A DNA stretch of 64,000 nt from Solen grandis (lineage: Eukaryota > Mollusca > Bivalvia > Adapedonta > Solenidae), in NCBI GenBank assembly GCA_021229015.1, contig CM037777.1, forward strand, positions 24,981,222 through 25,045,221, in the 5' to 3' direction. Position 1 is the first letter of the stretch; each line of letters begins with the position of its first letter. Of this stretch, positions 46,035 to 59,432 are shown piece by piece. The notes under the pieces were generated by a model. That model was not told the DNA's origin. It saw nothing but the letters and a program-made list of their open reading frames with translations, and did no database searches. The translations under genes were made by a program, and so were the position numbers.

Positions 46035-47310
46035 AATTTTTAGCTCCCCCGGCTTTTTGGGTTTAAGATGAGCTTTTTTGAATGTTTTGTCCCTTGTCAG
46101 TTTCCCTGTCAACAATTGCTTTGAACACTCTAGGGCCACAGTTTTTTTACCAACTTCATGAAAATTGGTAAGGATTTTTTCTCTATATATTGGGGTGAGT
46201 TCTTTAATTTGGGGATGGGGTCAAGAAAATAGGACTAGGTTAAATCTTAGAAAATAAAAAAAACCTTGGATCATTAGAGGGCATAGATGTTGCCCATTTT
46301 AAAATATTATTTGGTCAGGATGTTTTTCTACAGATATTTTTGGGTGAGTTCAAAATTGGGTCAGGGGGTTTTAAAAATAGGTCCCAGGTCAAAACTTAGA
46401 AAAAACCTTTCTAAAAACTTGAGGCAAATTTTAGCCCAATTTCTTCAAAATTTTTAAGGATGTTTGTCTAATATATCTTGGGATTAAAATGGTCATTGGG
46501 GGGCAAAAATAATCACCGATAAAATTTAAATTTATTTTTTTAAAATCTTTAAAAAAAAAACCCAAATTGTGAACCTAGAGGGCCCAGTTTTAGCCAAAAA
46601 CTTCTAAAATTTTTTCAGGTGTTTGTGAATAATACTTGGATGAGGGAAATTGGGTCATGTGGGGTTCCCAAAAATAGGTCACCGGCAAATCTTAAAAAAG
46701 CCTTGTGAACACTTTAGAGGGCCAATTTTTTGTCAATCTTTTATATTATGGTTTGGAGTTTGTCTACATGTACTTGGATGAGTTTTAAAAATTTGGGTCA
46801 CATTGGGCAAAAAATAGGGGCATCGCTCAAAACTTAGAAAAAAAAATTAGTAAACTTTGTTAATGCATAGGGCCGCGTTTTGGGGCCCAAACTTCTGACA
46901 TTTGGTCTGTGTTTGTCTTTTGATATGTTTTGGGTTAGTTTGAAATTGGGGCAGTTTTGGGCAAAAACTAGGGCTTAGGTCAAATCTTAGAAAAACATTG
47001 TTCGACCGTAGGGGTGTGTTTTGGCCCCAAACTTCATGAAAATTGTGGGTTTTTTTTTCTTCTTTTTCTTCCTTCAAAAAATCCCTTTTCTTTCCCCTTT
47101 CCCCTCGGCCCCTTTTTTCTTCCTTCTTTTCAGAAAATTTTTTTTACAAATCTTGATTGTCAAAAAAGGGTACATGGGGTCAAAAAAAAAAGGCCCAAGG
47201 GGAAATTTTTAGAAAAAAACCCTTTGAACACTCTAGGGCACTTTTTGGATCATGCCTAAAACAGCCCAATCAAAATCAGGTAGGCCCCGGGGATTTAGCC
47301 TTTTTTGTTA
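46035..47310 (+). mobile_element. HINE/pearl-like element, degraded or misread
   Basis: It starts TTTTTAGCTCCCCC...AAGATGAGCTTTT and ends AATCAGGTAGGCC...TTAGCCTTTTTTGTT. The interior has repeated blocks with 'AAATCTTAGAAAAACCTTG' and 'GAACACTCTAGGGC', about 125-155 bp apart. The ends fit family B with errors. Confidence 0.55.
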
Positions 47311-47399
47311 AATCTTAGGTACATTTTTGCATAAAAACCTAAGTGGGAAAAATATTAGCCCTTTTAAACCAGGAGGGCATAAAAAATTTATAAAAACTA

Positions 47400-48003
47400 A
47401 ACAAAGGGTAACCCTTACCTCTTAAAATTTCTTACAACATAACAAAGGTATTACCCCTTGAGTCATACACATATACAAAGGTATACCCCTTTAAACATCA
47501 CAACATAACAAAGGTATTACCTCTTAGTATCACAAAAAATCAAAAGGGTTTCCTTACCTTTAATTTATTAAAACATATACAAAAGGGATTACCCCCCTTG
47601 AGTCATACAACATATACAAAAGGGATTTCCTCTTAAGTCCCTCAAAATATCAAAGGTATTCCCCTTTAAGCATCACAAATTCAAAGAAATTTCCCCTTTA
47701 AATCTCACAAAATATACAATATTACCTCTTAAAACTCCAAAATAACAAAGGTTTTACCCCTTTAAATCATCAAACATAAATGATTTCCTCTTTAAATCAT
47801 CACAACTATACAAGATATTACCTCTAAGTCTTTACAAAAAATACAATGAATTTCCTTTAAAACATCACAAAATATACAATGATATTCCCCAAATAAAACA
47901 ACTATACAATGTATTACCCCCTTAAATCACACAACAATTTTCAATGAATTACCCCTTAAACTCACACATAAAATGATATTACTCTTAAGTATCACAACTA
48001 TTA
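47400..48003. repeat. Minisatellite, unit about 33-34 bp
   Basis: About 18 imperfect copies of a TATTACCTCTTAAGTATC + ACAACATATACAAAGG unit. Many units are distorted by single-base insertions and losses. Confidence 0.8.
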
Positions 48004-48330
48004 ATGGGATAGTTTATATATTTTGTTATGTATCCTGAAATGATTGTCATTCCATTGTATAAAAACTGAAAAATTTTAATTGGGAATTTCATCATTGGTA
48101 AAAATTTTTTTCCTTTTTGGCCATTGTTGGGACACCCATGGGCAATTCCTTCAGTTACTCTTCAGTCGCATAATCTGCAGCATGGATTTTCCTCTGACTT
48201 TTTGCATGAAACTTAAATTTTTTTGATCACTGCTTAATATTGTGACAGATTTGTCAAACAGTAGAATTTGCATGCTCACACAGAAGCTAAGTAGTGGGTT
48301 ATTCATAAAACTTATTATTTGAATGGCTAT

Positions 48331-48557
48331 TTAACCCTTTCCCTCATGAGGAAACTATAAAAGACCCATGCGAAAAATAAAACCAGTCGCCTGCGGAAAA
48401 AACGCAGGTGATCAGTTTTTATCTGTTCGCTGCTCCTCATGGTTGGAAATGAGGATTTTACAATTAAATTTGGTAAGGGTTTAACTGTGGTTTCTGCAGT
48501 CAGGCTTTATGTGGGACCCATTGATGCGCAAAAGAGTCTATTGAGGGAAAGGGTTAA
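48331..48557 (+). mobile_element. piggyBac-like MITE, copy 7, with many small losses
   Basis: TTAA at both ends and recognisable throughout, but 227 bp instead of 242. Losses include ATAGAGG to ATGAGG, AGATCAGCC to AGTCGCC, TATGCTG to TATCTG, CAGATCAGG to CAGTCAGG and TATATGAGG to TATTGAGG. Confidence 0.85.
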
Positions 48558-49639
48558 AAACATGTGTATTTAATTTGGTTCTGCTACATAATTCAGTTTT
48601 TTTGAGTAAAACTTAGGATTTTATATAATTAAAAAAAAATAAAGAATAAAACCAAATTTTTCTATCCATGTCAGCCTATAATATTTGCTATGGAATTTTC
48701 AGGGTGGAAAATTCCACCGTCCCCCTCGTCATGCGAGTGAATAAACCGCAGGACGAAGTGAATTTAAAAAAAAGTTTTTCCTCGGGCGATGAATTTTTAT
48801 TCTCATGCCAAAAATTTAACAGAAAACTCTCCCTTTCGTTGTTCACAAAGTATTAAATTCAATTCGAACGTTTGTAAAATAAAAAGGAAACTCAAAAAAA
48901 GCCGGGGAAATTTTCAATAGTCGTTGCTATAATCGGCTCCCGGGAATTGTTATTTTTTGGGGATAGTAATAGCGAGTTTGGGCATGTCATCTGAGTTTAA
49001 GCTGGGGTAAAATAATTAAATATATAATTACTTCTTTGATGTTTGGGGAAAATTTTTCCGGGTTAATATTTAATAAAAAAAAGTCCAGTAGAACCTGTTT
49101 AATAAAATTCGGACCCGGGATTTACACGTTTTTGATTTCCGGGGTCGCTGCAGAAATAAAGCTGATATACAAATATTTTTAGGGTTTAAACAAACTAAAA
49201 CACAAGACGGGGGTGACCTTTAAAAGGCATCAGAAAAAAGTACAAAAAGAAAACAATCACGAAAACTTGATCAGACAAAAAAGAAACTTTAATGAAAGAA
49301 AGTTGGGTGACTGAATTGAATGGGCCGAGTACGATGATGAAAAAACGCCCTTTTTGTGAGTCTCAAGAGTACCCCCATTAAATGATCCAAATTGTCACGG
49401 TTAAGGGGGTTCGTGAAAAATTTTTGAAAAGAAACCCTTAAAATTTTTCCCTAAAAGCCCCGACATGTCAAATGTATGAAACATGAAAAAGCTGAAATGG
49501 CAGCCCGGGAATTCCTCTATTGAAAAATCGGTTTTAAAGCAAATGAAAAAAAACCCCGCTACTGAAATTTATTGTAAATAGAAGACTACACTTAAACTTA
49601 ACTATGTCAAATGTGGGGTTCTTTTAAAATGTTCTTTCT
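48558..49639. other. No gene seen; short palindrome and transposon-end-like motif
   Basis: GGTGGAAAATTCCACC (about 48704-48719) is a perfect palindrome. At about 49083, CCAGTAGAACCTGTTTAA followed by AAATTCGGACC looks like the terminal repeat of a pogo/Tigger-type element. No partner end was found. Confidence 0.35.
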
Positions 49640-50615
49640 TTTTGCTCACCCGAGCACTTTGTGTCAAGTGGCTTTTAGGATCGCCATGGGCCCTCGTCGC
49701 CCGTTGTCGGTCGTACAATTTTTTTTTTTAAACGACTCTCCTCTGAAACCACAGGCAAATTTGATTAAAGGCAGGGATGTCCCTTGGGTCAACCTTCACA
49801 AAAGTTGCTAAAAAAAAAACTTGATCCCTTAGAACTCTGGTTGCCATGGCAACTAAAAAAAAAAAAAAGAAAATTAAAAAATCATTTCTTCAAAACTCTG
49901 GCCAGATTTTAAAATAAAAAAGGTACAGAGTTCCTTGGGTCAACCTTACCAAAATTGCTAAAATTTTTTCCCATTTTTAAAAAAAAAAAAGGCTGCCAGG
50001 GGGGGGGTTATTTTCCCAATTTGTATATAGAGAAAACCCTTTAAAAAACATCTCCTCTGAAAAAACTGGACAGAATTTGATTAAACTTAGCAGGGATAAC
50101 CTTGGGTCAACTTCACAAAAGTTCAAAAAAACTTGTCCATGTAGAACTTGGTTCCCTGACAAAAAAAAGAAAAAAAAAGAAACTTTAAAAATCATTTTTT
50201 TAAAATTTGGCCTTTTAAAATAAATTGGGAACGATGTTCCCGGTCAACCTCTACAAAAATTGCTAAAAATTTTCCGATCCCCTAAAAAAACATGGCCCCC
50301 AGGGGGGGGCTTATTTGCCTTATATGTTTTAGAGAAACCTTTAAACAAAATTCCCCTGAAACCCTGGCGAATTTGATTAAACTTGGCAGGGGGACCTTTG
50401 GGTAACCTTTACAAAAAAATTTCTAAAAAAAACTTGCCAGTATCCATAATCTCGCAATCGGGGTTTAATTATAATGATATTGACTAGTATATTTTGGAGT
50501 TATGCCCTTTTCACCATAAAAAAAACCAAATTTTACTTTTAACTCAAAACCCTTTATTTATTAAGCAATCTCTTTTTCAGGTGGTGATCAAAGGGGACTT
50601 GGCCTTTGTTTTTTT
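49640..50615 (+). mobile_element. HINE/pearl-like element, degraded or misread
   Basis: It starts TTTGCTCACCCGAGCAC and a GTCG-rich stretch, and ends TTCAGGTGGTGATCAAAGGG then ACTTGGCCTTTG. The first part repeats 'AAATTTGATTAAA...CCTTGGGTCAACCTTCAC' units about 165-180 bp apart. The last part (50440-50600) instead matches the family B core (ATAATCTCGCAATCGGG, GGAGTTATGCCC), so it may be two elements. Confidence 0.55.
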
Positions 50616-50807
50616 TGTTTGTTTTAAAAGTTTTCAAAAATTTTCAGGGTGTTACTTCTAATTTTTGTATTATTTAAACATTTCATTTTTAAAAAAATGG
50701 AAAAAAGACTCTTTTTCATTAAAGTTAATACTGAGGTTATTTCATATTGTAAAGTTGAAGAAAAAGTTGTTTTTTAAAAGTGTTTTTTTACATTAAAAAG
50801 GAAATTG

Positions 50808-50858
50808 CAGGACGAGGGAAATTTTTGCAGGGCGAGAGAATTTTTTGTACTCGTCCTG
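50808..50858. repeat. Inverted repeat CAGGACGAG/CTCGTCCTG
   Basis: Nine-base arms with a 33-base loop that itself contains GCAGGGCGAGAGAATTT. Related CAGGACGA-AGTGAATTT text occurs near 48750, so a small MITE family is possible. Confidence 0.5.
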
Positions 50859-51111
50859 CAGGACGATGAGGGCCAAAATAATTTTCCAAACCCCGATTTG
50901 TTTGCAATACAGGTAATCTTAGATTATCATGTCCTGAATTCTATTAAAGATTTTACTTATTTAACTCTTGTACACACTTACCTTCTCCTTTTTTGAACGC
51001 GTTGAGTTTTTACAAATTTTCTAATAAGTTGCCATTCTATTATTTTTATTTTTTCATGCCTACTTTTAAAATGAGAAACAAAAAATATTAGACTTAAATG
51101 GGAAATTGGCA

Positions 51112-51480
51112 GTACAGTTGGTACTCGTTATCTCCAATTCGCGTATATCGAAATTTCGGCTATGTCAAATTAATTGACTTGGTCCAGATTTTTTCCCTTC
51201 TTTGTCTATAACATTAACTTTGTATTTCTCAAAATTTATTTATTTCAAATTACTGCTATCTCAAAGTGAAAATTTGGACCCTCGCCCCATAGTACAATGA
51301 AGATTTGTTTGTTTATCTCAAATTCCCAGACACTAATTATATATAAGCCCGCCATTATTTTTCACACTATCAGTCATCTGGTGACACTAGCTTGGCATCG
51401 GGCTATCTGTACAACAAACCGTGATTTTAGGCTTTCATTAATTACCAGATTGTGTTTTGACGAAATATTTGCATGGTAAC
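51112..51480. repeat. pogo/Tigger-like transposon remnant
   Basis: CAGTTGGTACTCGTTATCTC, ATCGAAATTTCGGCTAT and a later TTTATCTCAAATTCCC resemble the terminal and subterminal repeats of pogo-group MITEs. The right terminus is not clear. Confidence 0.35.
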
Positions 51481-52406
51481 CACCTGGCCAAACACAAGGC
51501 ATTGTGCATGGCAATCTTTCTCAAAATGTACCAGATTTTTTTAAATACCATCGAAAAATAAACCCAGGTCATAGCTCACAATGTCTCTAGAACCTACTTG
51601 TCCATCTATGAGCAATGAGCCATCTGGCGTTGTGCAAAGTGTTTTTGAATATTGTGCATATAGTGCTCTTTATGTATAGAATGCAGTTTGCATGTTTTCG
51701 ATCCATATTATTGTTGTAAACCTATTTGTTTATTTCGTCTACCTTTCTGCATTTATTGAAAGAAGCATTTGAATAAATAAAGAAAAATATGCTACTTATG
51801 GATTATTATTTATTAATTTATTCTAAAAAAATGTGTCATCTTCATCAAGATATCCACACCATATTAATAGAATGATACAGGTAAGATTTCTTATTCACAA
51901 GCCGAAAATACCTCATTTCAGATTGGTCAATTTACGGACTTCTCGAAGTCTTTTTTTTGGTCCCATCAAGGGAGATAAGGAGTGCCGAGTATTTTAAGGG
52001 TTTTTGCAGCATTGGCAGTTGTGGTGAAGGAAAAAAAGAAAATCCACTGCCGACCCCTCATTAGTGAAACACAAATTTTCCCTGGAAACATGGCTAGAAC
52101 CAAAAAGGAAATATCCAAGGGGTCTTAAACCCTGTATCTTGCAGCACTTTGCTAACCACTTTCCAAATTAAAGGAGGAAAAAAATACGACTGATCTCAGA
52201 CAATGACATTTTAAGCATCTGCAAAAATCTCCAAATGTGACAAATCTTTCTAATTAGGGTTAGAGTAGATGAAACGTCATTATCTGTAAAAAAAAAACTG
52301 TCAAGAATTTATGTTTTGCCCATTTTGCGATCTAAATTTTTTTTTAGAGTAAATGTCTGCAGTACAGAAAACCTCGCTTTTCAACAAGGGCTGAAAAGTT
52401 TATTTT
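51481..52406. other. No feature seen
   Basis: AT-rich non-coding sequence. Confidence 0.4.
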
Positions 52407-52545
52407 GGGTCCGTGTTCTCAAAATACATAAGTATGATCTAACTCAATTTTGAGATCATCCCAAAAACCCCTGTAAACAAATGGACCTAATTTGATTTTT
52501 GAGTATAAAATCTACTTAATATTTTTAATTTTTGGAACATGGGCC
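52407..52545. mobile_element. MITE, second copy of the 36156 family
   Basis: GGGTCCGTGTTCTCAAAATA at the left and ATTTTTGGAACATGGGCC at the right mirror the 36156-36294 termini, with ACATAAGTATGA and CTACTTAATAT inside the arms. Same length, more changes. Confidence 0.6.
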
Positions 52546-54109
52546 TGGTCCCCTCAAAAAGGTAGCTTGCAAAATTTTATAAAACCTCACATGATTCTTT
52601 TTTTCCCCAATGAAAAGGGTACACATTTTCATCATAATGTCAACTTTTAATATTCATGTTTTTTAAATGGCTTAATCTATTTTTAATTTAAGTAAATTTT
52701 CCAAAAAAACTGTAAAACCCTTTTTCATTTCCCATTTTTAAATATCGTCTTTTTTGGGGGGGAAAACAATTTCAAAAAAGGAAAAGTAACCCCAAAATTC
52801 ATTTTTGTGAAATTATGCCTTTTAAAACTTAGATTTTTTTTGCTTTTCATTTAAAAAAAAAGTCAAAAAATAGTGCAAAGGGATGAAGTTCCCCCCTTGT
52901 TTCGAACTCAGTACCTTATTTCACAGCCATGTTTTTTATTAAACCTACAATGGAAAATAGAACTTTAAAAATCCCCGCACTCAAAAAAAGTGGCGGCTGT
53001 TTTTGGGGGCAGCCTTATTATACAGAAAAAAAAGGGTTTGGACAAGGCCCACGGTATTTTGAAAATCCCCTTTATTTGAATGGGGATTTGTAAAGTAACC
53101 AATGTTTGACTGTAAAACAAAAATGAGGTAAATGAGAGAGGAAAAAACATCACAACAAATCTCAGGCGCAAAAATATCTATGGGTTTTTGGTTTTTGTAC
53201 TGGATGGCCCAAATGTTTTTCAACAGTCGTTGGTTAAAAGTTTTTCTTCACTAGGATTCAATTAAATGGGAAAGTTCAGTTTAGATGTAAAAATTTCCCT
53301 GTGAAATTTTACAGTAACAGTAAATTTTTCTCTGGGAAGTTTACAGTTCATAAATAAATTATGGGGGAAAATTTTTTGTTAAAAATTAAAAAGAATGCAC
53401 ATTACAAAATTTGTTTAGTTAAAACTTTCTGCATTTCCTGGTATTTTTTGGGCATGAAAAAATTTCCAAAAAGAAAAAAAATTTAAACCAAAATTTTACC
53501 ATTTTCCATAAAAGTGAGCCTGTATTCAGGCATTTAGCCTGTTTTTTTTAGCCCATGTGATTTTTTGAGAAAAAAAAATGAGTATTGCTTTACCCTTGTG
53601 GGGCCTTCACCCTGGTTAAGTTTTTTTCACTCTTTTTTAAAATTTTTTCCCCTTTTCCAGTTGCTTAGGCTGCAAGAACCATAAGCTATCTGCTTTTTAA
53701 AAGTTTATCCCCTTTTACACTAAGTCTTAGAAAACCCCAGTTTTCCCTAGTTAAGTTTATGACATGTCAGCTTTTTCACATGCCCTTCAAAGCTTTTGCT
53801 TGAAACTTAAAACACTTTTCTACTCATCATTGCCCTTGGGCTGAAGAGCCTAACTCTTATCTTTTTTAATAGCTAAATACGTTACCTGTTTTTTCTTCGG
53901 TATTGTCTATTTGTGCACGTTCCCAAACAGGTCCGCAAAATTAAACCATTCCCTAAACCCCTATTTTACCGGAATGAACCCCCGTTTCAATTTGTTTTGG
54001 AACCCTGGGTTTTGTGGGAAACCCTCGTGTCCCCTTTTTTGTTGCTTCGTGCTTAAGCCTCCTTTTTTTTTTATAGCCCGGCTGTTTTTTATATATTTGT
54101 TTTTCTATT
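52546..54109. other. No gene seen; low-quality AT-rich text
   Basis: Many A and T runs; no element end or exon recognised. Composition turns GC-rich at about 54110. Confidence 0.4.
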
Positions 54110-56690
54110 AGTGTGAATTTTCTCCCCGTCCCGTTTCGGGATTTTTTCCCTTTGGGCGGGGTTTGTTTTGGGGCTCCCGGGGCCTGGTTTATTTTGTTTT
54201 TGTTTTTATATTTGTTTGTTGTTTCGAGACTTTTCTTGTGGGGGTTTCCTTCGGTTTTTCCCTTTTTATTTTGTACATTTGTTTTTCTTGTATTAAATTT
54301 TCAATGTCGCAGTCTAGGGGTTCCTGGGCCAGTCAAGGCGTCCGGGGACCCCCCACCACCCTGCCTTTCATGTGGGGTGTAGGGTAACACCTGCACTGTT
54401 TGTGTTTCGTGTCCGAAGAGGCGGGAAAGGAAAGCCTTTTCCGCGATCTATCGTCCCGGGGAAGGCCTCTCTTCCCCCTCCTTTCGGGGTTTGGCTGCTG
54501 GGGGGGGGTCCCTTCCCCCTCCAGGTAGAAGGTTTCCCGCCCCCCCCCGGAGGGGGCCCCCTTCGTCTCCTGGCTCCCGTACGGCTCCTTGCGTTAGCCC
54601 CAGGGTAAGAAAGGGATTTCTCCGCCCCCGGTCACCGGGCATGACCGGTATTTGCTCGTTGTATAGAAAGGCCCCGGGGACCGGTCACCGGGTCGGGGTT
54701 CGGGCCCACCGGTCAGACCGGGTCCCCGACCATCGTCATGACATGGCCCGGGTCACCGGGTATACTACCGGGGACCGGTACCGGTCAGGACCGGCACCCC
54801 CACAAGTCACCGGCCCCCCGGGCCCCGGGCATAAATAGGGGCCCCGGGTCAAAATCACCGGTCATTTGAACTCTATTGTTCGGATCGGTCTCAGAGACCC
54901 CCCCGGTCATCACCGGTTTTTTTAAAAGTCGTCACCGATCAAGGGCCAGGTCGGTCCCATTGGCTTTGGGGGTCCCGGGTCTTCGCCGATCCCAACTGAA
55001 AAAGTTGGGACCGAGTTCTTCCTCAGGCACCCCCGGTTCTCCGGTCGGCCACCCGCCCCCTCGGTTCGGGGTCCCAAAAGAAAGGGGCCCCCCCAACCGT
55101 TCCCGAGCTTTTCCGGTCACCGGTCCCAGCTCTGCCTAGGGCCGGTTTCCCCTTTACGCCTACCCGTCTCATTTTTAAGGTCAAGGTGGGGTTTTTCATC
55201 GCAACCCACCTTCCACCTTTCCCACGGGGTGGTCCCGCATGTGGGGGAATATGCTAGGCATTTTAGGCGCCTCCCCCCCGCATCCGGGCGAGCCTACACT
55301 TTAGGAGGGACGGGGTTTCTTTTCCCGCCAGAGATTTTTGTCACGCTTTTCCTTCAGTCTTCTCCCCTCCGGGGGCCCAGGGCGCTTCTTTGAAACGCCC
55401 CCTATGTGGCCTTTTTCCCCTCCATTCCCCTTTTTTATGGTTTTCCCCCCCCCAGGATGCCCCCCCATCTCGTCCTGAGGCGGGCCTCCCCCCTCTACTC
55501 GAAACCCCCCTCCCAGCGGGGCGCCTGAGCGGCCCTTTGGAGGTTAAAAATCCCCCTTAGTCCGAGGAGGACTCCTTATTTGCGGGGCGTCCCTTTTTTC
55601 GGCCCCTGCCCGATCCAGTGCCCCCCCGAACCTCGTACGAAAATCTCTCTCTGCGAGGAGAGGGTCAGACGACAGCTTTTTCAATGGACAGGGCTTTTCG
55701 GAGGTCTTTGCTCCCCTCCCTGCATCGGTGTGAACCGGCCCCTCCTCCCCCCCTAAGAGGTGCGGGGGTTCCCTCGACTCGTCGGTAAGCCTAAGGAAAC
55801 CAAATCAGTCGAACCGGGAGTTGCTCCCTTTTTTCCCCCGGCGTCTTTGGGCTAGGGGATTTCGAATCTTCCTCCCTCCCCCAAAGCAGGCCCGGGGCTG
55901 GTTTATTCCCCTTCGCCCTTGGGCCCTTTGGGTTTTTAAACCCCCAAGCCTCAAGTTCCGGAGGGTGATATTTCTTCCACCCCCCGAAACGGGACCTAGA
56001 TGGAGTCGGTCCGGTCAAGGGTCCCCTCTTCTTTACCGTTGCAGAAGGTTTTGGATCGTGGGAGAAAACGCCCCCCGCTTTTTTTTCCGCATCTCGTCTC
56101 ACGCTGACTCCTTCGGGGCCGACTTTCGGTAAAATACAGCAAAAAGATGCCTTATCTTTTTCCGTCAGGCTTCTTTTGGGCCCTTAGCAGCGAGCAAAAC
56201 TTCCTTTTGCTATCCTCTCTCTTCTTCGGAGACCCTGCAGCGGGATCCACCCTGGAGGGCCCCAACAAGTGTTCTCTCCTCTTCTCGAAAAAAGCTAGGT
56301 CGGCCCTCTTTCTTCTTCGTCCCGGGTTTGGGGGGCCGAATAAAGAAGTGCAGATGCCCCGGGGGAGGAGCATATACCGGAGCGGGGGCCTTTCCAACCC
56401 CCGCACCCCAAATTCGGCCCCCCTAAATTGGAACCGAGAAGCCTGGCTTCTACGGTAAACCCCCGAAGGACCAAAAAAGGGTAAACCCTAAATCTCCTTT
56501 AGATATTCCCTCTTCCGGGGGCGCTCGCCAATTGTCCTCAGGCCACGATTTCTTTATCGCCCCCCACCTTCTTTCCTCTCCCCAGTAAAAGGGGTAGGGT
56601 AACCCCTGGGGGACCCCTTTCTTCCGCTTCCCTTCCAGACGTTAAATTGGGGGAAAGAGTGTTTGGCCCTTCCGTGGGGGCAGCTACTAT
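54110..56690 (+). mobile_element. GC-rich 5' part of DIRS-like element (gag-side, unresolved)
   Basis: Strongly GC-rich compared with flanks, contiguous with the pol region that follows. From about 54620 to 54960 short CCGGTCACCGGG-type motifs recur. Open frames of 60-115 codons on both strands are compositional. No gag motif could be verified, so assignment to the element is by contiguity and composition only. Confidence 0.4.
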
Positions 56691-57659
56691 TTCTTCAGAA
56701 TGGAGACAATCACCGACGCCAATGGGTCCTGTCTTTCGTGGACAGGGTTAGGGTTGTCGTCGCCCCCCTCCACTGTACGCCCCTTCATCTCTCCTCCAAT
56801 CATCCTCTTGGGACTCGCTATTTCGTCTTCTAAAAAAAGGAGGGGTGAAAGGGGGTCGATTAAAAACCTCTCCGGGGTTTACACCCGTTTTTTTGGGTTC
56901 CCCAAGAAGGAAGGCGGGTTTTGACGGTCTGGACCTATTCATCTAAAACTCCTTTTTCCCGAAGGAAACTTCAAAAATGGAAAACAACTTCTCGATCGGG
57001 GCAGCCGTCCTCCCCGGCAGGGGCTTTTTCCCGGATTTATCGGGCCCTTTCCATGACTATCCATCCCTCACCCCGGAATACCTTCGTTTTTGGGAGGGCC
57101 CCAAACTGTCTACAGTTCAAGGCCCTTGTTCAGCCCCTTTTTTCGGGCCCCCCGAATCTTCACCAAAATAGTTTCGGTTTGGTGCCCGGGTTCATTTTTT
57201 GGGCTCACGCCTCCCGCGTTTTCGAACCTGGGGTTTTTTCACATGGACCCATCGCTCTTTTCCGACAATTTTGATGGGTGCAGATAGCTTCGGCTAGGGT
57301 TCATCCTCAACTCCGAGAAATCGGAGTTGTCCCATCCCAAACTTTCCCTTTGTCGGGGTCATTTTTTTGCCCACCCAAAAAAGGGCAGAATTCCGGGGAA
57401 CCAGAAATTCGGGGTCTTTTTAACTCGTTCGGGGGTTTTTTGCGTGGCAATCATCTCAGCCCGCGAATTTCTATGGTTCTCGGGTTCTCAATGCAGCAGC
57501 GGACTTGTTTTCCCCTGGGCCCCCCTTCCATGGCCCCCCTTCAATTTTTCCTTCCCCGATTTGGCGTCCCAGTCGAGACCTTTACGACCATTCTTCCGGT
57601 TTCCCCCCAATTGGTTCATATTCCCGTTGGTGGAACCCCCCCCGTTTCTCCGGAGGGTG

Positions 57660-58001
57660 TTCCTTTTTCTCCTTCACCGAAACTGTTCCTCTTCTCGGAT
57701 GCGTCTGTCAGGGGGGTGCTCATTTGGAAACCTCTGGGGCCCCCAAACCCGGGGTCTTTGGGCCCTCGGGCGGGTTTCTTCATATCAACAACCCGGAATC
57801 AAAGCGGGTTTTTTAGCCTTACGACATTTTTTTCCCCTCATTGAGGCAAATTGTTTAGTATCTACGGACAACACGACTGTTGTCTCTTCATCCCCAACAA
57901 GGGGGGAACCTGGGCCCTTCTTTTGCATGGAAGCATGGCACCTTTTTCATTGGTGTAGGTGTCTTCGGTACTCATTCAATCGACACTTCCGGGTCTTTTA
58001 A
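57660..58001 (+). pseudogene. DIRS-type RNase H fragment
   Basis: It includes FSDAS (catalytic Asp region), ALRHFFPLIEANCLVSTDNT with the TDNTTVV motif, and EAWHLFHWCRC. These match the RNase H and connection of DIRS elements in order and spacing. Two frames are needed to read it, so it is broken as given. Confidence 0.75.
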
Positions 58002-59033
58002 ATTTTAGCGGACAAATACCCCAGGGCTTCCTTCTCCCCCCTTAAAGGAAGTTACTTCCCCCGGGGCGCAACAGCTCGTTTGTGATTTTTGGGGCTCCGT
58101 CTGTCGTCTATTTGCCCCGGTGAACAACAACTTCCCGTTTGTGTCCCGGATCGGATCACAGGGTTGGGGGTAGATGCTTTGTCGTAAATGGGGTCATCTT
58201 TCTTTTGCATTTCCAGTTTTCTCTGATTCCCTTTGTTTAAAGGGAAAATCCTGCGTCTCAGTGCAGGATCCTCCTTGTAGCTCCCCCTTTGGCCAACGAA
58301 TCTTGTTGTGGGGTTTTGGCTTCTGAAGACATCCCTTTGAACTTCCCCCGGTTCCGGGGCCTTCTTTTACAAGGTCGGGAACAGGGTCCCCACCGAAAAC
58401 CTTACGCTCTTGTCTTTTACGCTTTTGGGGTTTATCCCAAAAGGAGTTAGACAGAAGAAATTTTTTGGGAACAGTTCCTCTATTTTCTTAAGGGCCCGGG
58501 GAAAAATTACTCGATCTTTACCAGGCAAATGGAAGGGGTCCGTGATTGGTGTATGCCGGCAGATTATCCGGTCAAAGTTGTAGAGAAAAACGCCCTTTTT
58601 TAGTTTTTCTTTTTTTAAAAGAAAAAAAATTGCGGTCAGTTTTATCAAGGGTTTTTAGGTCCTGTTTTGAACACTTAAAGTTTCAAGATCCTTTCCCCCG
58701 GTTCGGATCCACTTTTGGGAAATTTTTGTTGTTTGAATGCTAGGGGCCCTTTGTTTGTTAACTCCCAAGGGATCTTTTTTTGTGTTTTTCTGGCTCTTTC
58801 TAAAGGCACCTTTTTAACCCCTTTCTGAGGCTTTACTCCCGAGTAACATGGAAGACGGTTTTTAAGCAAAGGCGTTTCTAAAACTCGTTGGAATTCAGCC
58901 TTTTTCTACCGAGGAAGGCATTTACGCTTTAACAAAACTGTGGCTCTTACCTTAGCTTTTAACCCGGTTTTTCCCTTTCGAAAACCCAACTCCCTTTGGT
59001 TGTTCCCCTCCGGGGAGTTATTCCCGGCCCTTT

Positions 59034-59432
59034 TTGGTCTTTCCTAGGGGTGATCCTGATCGGCTTCTTTGTCCGGTTAGAGCCTTGAGTTTTACCTTTA
59101 GAAGGTTAAATCTTTCGGGGTCGTCGTCTTTGTCTTTTCCCCCAATAAAAGGGGGGGGGCGAAAATTTTCGGCGCATCAAAATTTTGTTGGGGGAGCCTC
59201 AAAATCAAGTTTGCCATTTTGGAAATTTCGGCAGGGTCTATCCTTTTTTAAAATTAGACCACATGGCTGTGCTTTGTCTCTTTTGGCTTTCTTGAATAAA
59301 TCCCCCCTGGATGAATTTTTAAAGGGCCCCTTGGAAATCTTCTCGTTTTCTTCCTTTTCCGCTACTGCTACCAATCACAAAACCTTTTCGGGTTTGGGTC
59401 GTTGTGTGTGCATATTTAATCATTCTGTCTGA
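59034..59432 (+). pseudogene. DIRS-type tyrosine recombinase fragment
   Basis: A 132-codon open frame starts with the conserved PDRLLCPVRALSFTFRR followed by IKGGG, the part of DIRS recombinases preceding the active-site histidine region. The C-terminal catalytic residues could not be verified in frame. Confidence 0.7.

Noticed and set aside
54113..57274. Many GC-rich open frames on both strands (60-117 codons)
   Set aside because: Low stop frequency from GC richness. Only the pieces matching DIRS RT, RNase H and recombinase were kept.
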